Part shown: positions 12,867 through 17,072 of the stretch, piece by piece
Numbering within the stretch: the stretch's first letter is position 1
Layout: every line of letters starts with the position of its first letter
NCBI GenBank assembly: GCA_021203745.1
Contig: JAJQAP010000059.1
Coordinates: 1-17,072, forward strand
Source of the DNA: Coprobacillus sp.
GTDB taxonomy: Bacteria > Bacillota_I > Bacilli_A > RFN20 > CAG-826
Direction: 5' to 3'
DNA: 17,072 nucleotides
Notes under the pieces: model-generated
The model's input: only the letters and a program-made list of their open reading frames with translations
What the model was told of the DNA's origin: nothing
Database searches by the model: none
Translations under genes and position numbers: made by a program

Positions 12867-13445
12867 ATGAGCGTCACTATAAAGAAAAAAGAATATGAAG
12901 TCCAAGAAGAGTTAGATGAAAACTCTGCAGTGGTAACAAGAAAAGGTAAAACCTATTTTTTTAAAGACTATTCTGAGGATGAAGAAGCCTATAAAAAATG
13001 GGATAAAACCTATGATAGATTAAGAAACACAGGAATTAGATATCCTAAAGTCTTTGTTAACGATAATAAACAAAGAAAGATCCTAATGGAGTATATTCCA
13101 GGAGAAACATGTTTAGATACCTTAATGAAAGGCGATTTAGATGATGATACATATGAAGAGATCTTTTTGATGGCGTGCTACGCAAGACACGAAAACTACA
13201 CACTAGATTACGACCCATCTTGCTTTAAGATGTATAAAGGAAAGATGTATTATCTCGGTTTTAGACTTTATCCATATGAAGAAAAAGATGCTTTTCAGCT
13301 TTCCGGCATTCGTTGGTGGGTCTACACAAAAGATTTAGTGGAACTTCTTAAGAAAAAGGATCTCCCTCAAGATTTAAGTAGATTAAAACCAGAATTTGAA
13401 ACAAACAAGGATGTTGTTTTACTAACAGTAAAACACTACAGGTAA
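12867..13445 (+). CDS. Kinase-fold protein with a degraded active site (probable pseudokinase)
   Basis: This 192-residue protein is recognised by pattern only. The N-lobe is beta-strand-like with Lys33 (TYFFKDY), where kinases hold the ATP-binding lysine. A hinge-like ILMEYIPGETCLDTL (72-86) resembles aminoglycoside-phosphotransferase/Bud32-type small kinases. The catalytic loop, normally (H)xDxxxxN, reads DYDPSCFKMYKGKMYYLGF: the metal-binding Asn is Cys or Phe, and the Asp of the DFG-like motif is Gly131 in YYLGFRL. Enzymatic kinase activity is therefore doubtful. A helical C-terminus (WWVYTKDLVELLKKK) follows. It is first in the operon, 2 nt before the PRPP synthetase gene, and may bind or regulate a partner. 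Alternatively it is an uncharacterised Mollicutes/Bacilli family unrelated in function. Confidence 0.55.
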   Translation: MSVTIKKKEYEVQEELDENSAVVTRKGKTYFFKDYSEDEEAYKKWDKTYDRLRNTGIRYPKVFVNDNKQRKILMEYIPGETCLDTLMKGDLDDDTYEEIFLMACYARHENYTLDYDPSCFKMYKGKMYYLGFRLYPYEEKDAFQLSGIRWWVYTKDLVELLKKKDLPQDLSRLKPEFETNKDVVLLTVKHYR

Positions 13446-13447
13446 TT

Positions 13448-14344
13448 ATGAAAAAGATAGTCTTTACCATTAATCAAACTAAATTAACGGAGTCTATTAT
13501 CAGTAAGACTTCTTTTATTAGAGGAGAAGCCTCAATTACCACCTTTGAAGATAAAGAGATCTTTGTAAAAGTAAAAACCGATGTCTCTAAAAAAGACATA
13601 GTGATCATTCAATCGGTTTTCTCTCTTGATGAAGAGTTATATAAAGTCCTTTTACTTGTCGATTCTTTAAAGCAAAGTGGTGCATCCTCAATTACTTGGG
13701 TAATACCTTATCTAGGTTATTCTCGTCAAGGTATCTCATTAGAAGGGGAGGCAATAAGCGCAAAAGTGATGGCGTCAATCATCGATAGTGCACATCTAGA
13801 TAAACTAATTGTCTTTGATGTTCATAATATTGAATCCCTAAAATACTTTGCCACACCGATAGTAAATATATATCCTACAAAATGTTTTGCGGATTATCTA
13901 AAAACTAACTATAAAGATGTACTAAAAGATAAGAATAATTTGTGTGTTATATCTCCCGATGCAGGAGCGGTAAACAGGGCCCTTGCAATAAAAGAAGCAC
14001 TAGGTATATCTAACTTCTACGTTGCTTCTAAACATAGAAATGCTGCGGACTCAATTGATGTTATTAATCTCGATGCTAACCTTGAAGGTAAAACTTGTAT
14101 TCTTGTGGATGATATCATCTCGACAGGCTTAACCTTAATGAATAACTCTATAAGACTAAATGAATTAGGGGCAAAAAAAATTATAGGTTTAGTGACACAT
14201 CCAGTTATATCTAATCACTGTACAGATAATTTAAATTCAATCCCTAACCTTGAAGTGATTGTCGGAAACACCATAGAAAAAGAGTTACCAAATTACTATC
14301 AGAATATTGATATTTCAAACTTAATTTGCGAGGTTATCAAATAA
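13448..14344 (+). CDS. prs: Divergent ribose-phosphate pyrophosphokinase (PRPP synthetase)
   Basis: The family makes PRPP from ribose 5-phosphate and ATP for nucleotide, His, Trp and NAD synthesis. The protein has 298 residues (usual ~315), with two Rossmann-like phosphoribosyltransferase halves. Seen: TFEDKEIFV (32-40, the FxDGE position), the ATP-loop equivalent PYLGYSRQGISLEGEAISAK (87-106), FDVHN with His126 at the catalytic/metal site, SPDAGAVNRA (169-178), SKHR (194-197) with the flexible-loop Lys195/Arg197, and the ribose-phosphate loop DDIISTGLT (221-229). The ATP loop is altered: the usual RQDRK/RQDKR is RQGIS, losing the acidic and basic residues. GEAIS resembles archaeal-type and class III enzymes. 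Activity or nucleotide preference may differ. It overlaps the next gene by TAATG. A homologue without synthetase activity is possible. Confidence 0.75.
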   Translation: MKKIVFTINQTKLTESIISKTSFIRGEASITTFEDKEIFVKVKTDVSKKDIVIIQSVFSLDEELYKVLLLVDSLKQSGASSITWVIPYLGYSRQGISLEGEAISAKVMASIIDSAHLDKLIVFDVHNIESLKYFATPIVNIYPTKCFADYLKTNYKDVLKDKNNLCVISPDAGAVNRALAIKEALGISNFYVASKHRNAADSIDVINLDANLEGKTCILVDDIISTGLTLMNNSIRLNELGAKKIIGLVTHPVISNHCTDNLNSIPNLEVIVGNTIEKELPNYYQNIDISNLICEVIK

Positions 14345-14553
14345 TGGAAGACGAAAATAAAGAAGAAGAAACACAAGAACCAGAACAAGAAGTAGTGGAA
14401 GCTCCACAAGAGGATCAAGAACTCTCTAATGAAGAGTTAAACCAAAAAGTTAAAGAATCAAAATACGATTGGGCTTCATTAACTCCAATCATTGTTTTTG
14501 GTGTGATTCTTATCGGTTTAGTTATCGCTCTTCTTGTTATCATCTATGCTTAA
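14344..14553 (+). CDS. Small acidic tail-anchored membrane protein
   Basis: This 69-residue protein starts at the ATG at 14344, which overlaps the prs stop (TAATG). GAGGT at 14329-14333 is the likely ribosome-binding site. An upstream in-frame TTG at 14326 is less likely. Residues 1-~38 are almost entirely Glu, Gln, Asp, Pro and Val, strongly acidic and likely disordered. A short amphipathic part (~KVKESKYDWASL) follows, then one transmembrane helix of about 22 residues reaching the C-terminus, so the acidic part probably faces the cytoplasm. I do not recognise the family. Its place between prs and queT suggests co-expression but gives no function. Confidence 0.7.
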   Translation: MEDENKEEETQEPEQEVVEAPQEDQELSNEELNQKVKESKYDWASLTPIIVFGVILIGLVIALLVIIYA

Positions 14554-14567
14554 TCTGGTAGTAGTTT

Positions 14568-15071
14568 ATGAATAGTAAATATATTTCTTCTATAACTAGA
14601 AATGCGATTATATGTGCTCTATATATTGTGATAACAATTCTTGGTTATCCTCTTTCTTTTAACGCTTTACAATTTCGCTTTTCAGAGATATTAATCCTAC
14701 TTTGCTTCTTTAGAAAAGACTATATTGTGGGAGTGAGTCTAGGATGCGCAATTGCTAACCTACTATCAACATTAGGATTATTTGATGTTTTGTTTGGAAC
14801 AATCGCCACAATTCTTTCCTGTCTTGTGATCATGTTTTGTAAACAACTCGCTGTTGCTTGTGTATTCCCAGTTGTCTTTAATGCCTTTATAGTGGGGGCA
14901 GAACTATACTTCATTTTAGCGGAGCCTTTCTGGATTAGTGTGGGTTGGGTTGCACTTGGAGAGTTCGTTGTGATGGTAATTGGGTATATAATATTTATGT
15001 GTATAAAAAAGCAAAAGAGCTTTTTTACAAAAACACTTGGTGCAACACAGAACTTGGATTTTAAGTGGTGA
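14568..15071 (+). CDS. queT: QueT-family queuosine-precursor transporter
   Basis: This 167-residue membrane protein has about five to six hydrophobic segments from residue ~8 to ~148. The N-terminal pattern RNAIICALYIVITI...FNALQFRFSEILILLCFF matches the QueT (DUF988) family, in which (Q/N)(V/F)R(F/I)(A/S)E is a hallmark. QueT proteins are S-components of ECF transporters; they bind the precursor (preQ1 or queuine-related base) and need the shared EcfA/EcfA'/EcfT module encoded elsewhere. Direct linkage to tgt (2-nt gap) and queA supports this substrate. QueT in many Bacillota is preceded by a preQ1 riboswitch; the 14-nt gap here leaves no room for one. The role is partly inferred from context. 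Confidence 0.85.
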   Translation: MNSKYISSITRNAIICALYIVITILGYPLSFNALQFRFSEILILLCFFRKDYIVGVSLGCAIANLLSTLGLFDVLFGTIATILSCLVIMFCKQLAVACVFPVVFNAFIVGAELYFILAEPFWISVGWVALGEFVVMVIGYIIFMCIKKQKSFFTKTLGATQNLDFKW

Positions 15072-15073
15072 TT

Positions 15074-16201
15074 ATGACAAAAGACTTTTATCTTGAAATA
15101 TTACACGTTGATAAATACACTCATGCGAGGTATGGGATTTTGCATACCCCTCATGGAGATGTTGAAGTACCGATGTTTATGCCAGTAGGGACAGATGGCA
15201 CTGTAAAAACCCTCTCCCCAGAACAGGTTAAATCCCTAGGTACAGGATTTATTCTTGCTAATACCTATCATTTATCGGTCAGACCAGGAGAAGATATTGT
15301 TAAAGAAGCAGGTGGTATTCATAAGTTTATGAACTGGGATGGTCCAGTTCTTACCGATAGTGGTGGTTTCCAAGTCTTTTCTCTTGCTTCAAAACGAAAG
15401 ATTACTGAAGATGGAGTGACATTCCGTAACCATGTAAACGGAGATGAAATGTTCTTTTCTCCTGAAAACACAATTGAAAGAGAAGAGAAGATAGGTGCGG
15501 ATGTTATTATGTGTCTCGATGAATGTATAAAGTATCCCGCAAAATATAGATATGTTAAAGATTCGACAGAAAGAACGATAAGATGGGCAAAAAGATGCAA
15601 AGCGGCAAAAACTCGTGATGATCAAGCGCTCTTTGGAATCGTTCAAGGTGGGGAATATCAAGATTTAAGAGAAATGTGTTCTTTAGAGTTATCTAAACTA
15701 GATCTACCAGGATACGCCATTGGAGGAACTTCGATTGGTGAACCAAAAGAAGTATTTTCTCAAATGGTTGATTATTCACTTAAATACCTACCAGAAGATA
15801 AACCTCGTTATATTATGGGAGTGGGATCTCTTGACTTTATCCTTGAAGGAATTGAAAAAGGATGCGATATGTTTGACTGCGTTTTACCAACGAGACTCGC
15901 TAGACACGGTGCCTTAATGACTAGTCACGGAAGAGTAAATATAAAAGAAGCTAAATATCGAGAAGATTTTACCCCACTTGACGAAGAATGCGATTGTTAT
16001 ACATGCAAAAACTATACAAAGGCTTATTTAAGACATCTATATACCGCAGATGAATCATTTGGTAAAACGCTTTTATCGATTCATAACATAAGATTCCTTG
16101 TCCATTTAATGGAAGAGGCTAGAGATGCCATAAAAGAAGATAGATTTAAAGAGTTTAAAGAAGAAACACTTAAAAAGTATGGGAGTGAAAAAGGATTCTA
16201 A
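15074..16201 (+). CDS. tgt: tRNA-guanine transglycosylase
   Basis: The enzyme exchanges guanine-34 of GUN-anticodon tRNAs (Asp, Asn, His, Tyr) for preQ1. The start is the ATG at 15074, 2 nt after the queT stop (375 aa); the in-frame GTG at 15065 lies inside queT. Seen: TDSGGFQ (94-100) with the general-base Asp95, GIVQGG (188-193), AIGG (215-218), and FDCVLPTRLARHG (267-279) with nucleophile Asp268. The Zn site is CDCYTC (Cys306, Cys308, Cys311) plus His337. PTR(N/I)ARNG is the common form; Leu and His here are variants seen in the loop around the active site. The length is normal. The stop overlaps the queA start (TAATG). The V/G-containing pocket that separates preQ1 from queuine specificity was not assessed in detail. 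Confidence 0.96.
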   Translation: MTKDFYLEILHVDKYTHARYGILHTPHGDVEVPMFMPVGTDGTVKTLSPEQVKSLGTGFILANTYHLSVRPGEDIVKEAGGIHKFMNWDGPVLTDSGGFQVFSLASKRKITEDGVTFRNHVNGDEMFFSPENTIEREEKIGADVIMCLDECIKYPAKYRYVKDSTERTIRWAKRCKAAKTRDDQALFGIVQGGEYQDLREMCSLELSKLDLPGYAIGGTSIGEPKEVFSQMVDYSLKYLPEDKPRYIMGVGSLDFILEGIEKGCDMFDCVLPTRLARHGALMTSHGRVNIKEAKYREDFTPLDEECDCYTCKNYTKAYLRHLYTADESFGKTLLSIHNIRFLVHLMEEARDAIKEDRFKEFKEETLKKYGSEKGF

Positions 16202-17072
16202 TGGATATTTCTTTATTTGATTATGACTTACCTCAAGAGTTAATTGCTCAATCTCCCGCTGACCAAAGAGATCATTCTCGTCTTTTAGTGGTTAATAAAA
16301 AAGAGAAAACCTATGAAGATAAAATGTTTTACGATATTGTGGACTATCTTCATGAAGGTGACGTTTTAGTAAGAAATAATACAAAGGTTATTCCTTCTAG
16401 ACTCTTAGGTTTTAAAGAAACAGGAGCGCATTGTGAATTACTTCTTCTCAACGAGTCAAAAGAAGAAAAGGATGTTTGGGATTGCCTTGCTAGACCAGGA
16501 AAGGCAATAAGACCAGGAACTAAGATCATTTTTGGTGATGGTAAACTTGTAGCAACCTGTATTGCAAGAAAAGAAGATGGTATTAAATCATTTAAATTTG
16601 ATTATGATGGTGTCTTTATGGAGATACTTGAAGAGTTAGGTCATATGCCATTACCACCATACATAAAGAAGCAAAATGAGAATAATGATCGATATCAAAC
16701 AGTATACGCAAAAGAAGAGGGGAGTGCTGCTGCCCCTACCGCAGGCTTTCATTTTACCGATGAAACATTTGAGCACCTTAAGGCTAAAGGTGTGGAGATT
16801 TTAGATATTACTTTGACGATTGGTTTAGGTACCTTTAAACCAGTTTCAGAAACCGATGTTGATAAGCATATTATGCACTCAGAAGAGTATGAAATTACCC
16901 AGGATGTTGCCGATAAATTAAACAAAGCAAAAGACGAACATCGTAGGATAATTGCCGTTGGCACAACCTCAGTTAGAACACTTGAAGCAAATATGACAAA
17001 ATACGGCAAAATAACTGCGACAAGAGAATCCACTGATATATTCATTAAGCCAGGATATAAATGGAAAATCAT
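16201..17072 (+). CDS. queA: S-adenosylmethionine:tRNA ribosyltransferase-isomerase, 5' part
   Basis: QueA uses the ribosyl group of SAM to convert preQ1-34 in tRNA to epoxyqueuosine. It starts at the ATG at 16201-16203 (TAATG with tgt) and stays open to the right edge, giving about 290 of the usual ~340 codons. Motifs: MDISLFDYDLPQELIAQSPADQRD start, LVRNNTKVIPSRL (~56-68), the family signature GSAAAPTAGFHFT (~175-187), TLTIGLGTFKPV (~204-215) and VGTTSVRTLE near the end of the visible part. No frame break is seen. QueG or QueH, for the last step to queuosine, is not in the window. With queT and tgt it forms a salvage-type queuosine set. Confidence 0.96.
   Translation, partial: MDISLFDYDLPQELIAQSPADQRDHSRLLVVNKKEKTYEDKMFYDIVDYLHEGDVLVRNNTKVIPSRLLGFKETGAHCELLLLNESKEEKDVWDCLARPGKAIRPGTKIIFGDGKLVATCIARKEDGIKSFKFDYDGVFMEILEELGHMPLPPYIKKQNENNDRYQTVYAKEEGSAAAPTAGFHFTDETFEHLKAKGVEILDITLTIGLGTFKPVSETDVDKHIMHSEEYEITQDVADKLNKAKDEHRRIIAVGTTSVRTLEANMTKYGKITATRESTDIFIKPGYKWKI

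Noticed and set aside
861..15071. Mycoplasma code (TGA = Trp)
   Set aside because: cysE, perR and queT end in TGA at the expected protein ends, with two next genes starting 2 nt later.

Overview
The window is AT-rich chromosomal DNA with short intergenic gaps. Best guess: an uncultured low-GC Bacillota/Mollicutes-like bacterium (Erysipelotrichia, RF39 or Acholeplasma-type relatives). This rests on base composition, Lys/Glu/Ile-rich proteins and gene content; there is no marker gene, so it is inference. TGA is a true stop here: perR and queT end in TGA with the next start 2 nt downstream, and cysE also ends in TGA. Code 4 is therefore excluded.

Layout. (1) 1-860, minus: the N-terminal part of a Fic-family protein runs off the left edge. 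Upstream of it lie three GTGTGAAAC-type sites and an array of AGAAAAACGT repeats. (2) 861-2506, minus: cysK-cysE, the two-step cysteine pathway. (3) 2591-4363: a zinc-ribbon membrane protein (plus) converges with zero gap on an AAA ATPase/DUF234 protein (minus). (4) 4370-7155: a peroxide-defence operon perR-ahpC-ahpF-like behind a near-consensus PerR box, closed by a terminator. The reductase has the AhpF domains in swapped order. (5) 7158-9329, minus: iron-dependent alcohol dehydrogenase, then a Pr6Pr-like membrane protein. (6) 9380-10381, plus: a structured, terminator-bearing leader or small RNA element, then a DegV-family lipid-binding protein. (7) 10425-12779: a DUF3810 membrane metallopeptidase-like protein (plus) converges with zero gap on tripeptidase pepT (minus). 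(8) 12867-17072, plus: a tightly packed operon of a degenerate kinase-like protein, a divergent PRPP synthetase, a small acidic tail-anchored protein, queT, tgt and queA (cut by the right edge). The last three genes take up a queuosine precursor, insert it into tRNA and mature it.

Cross-cutting signals. Five transcription units have a -10-like hexamer (TAnnnT) exactly 6 nt before the start codon and no usable Shine-Dalgarno, which predicts leaderless mRNAs. Other genes have ordinary SD sequences (perR, ahpC, degV, cysE, Pr6Pr), so initiation looks mixed. Several obvious long-ORF starts were moved to SD-supported downstream codons (the AAA ATPase, ahpC, degV, the small acidic protein, tgt). 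I saw no CRISPR array, tRNA, rRNA or complete insertion sequence.
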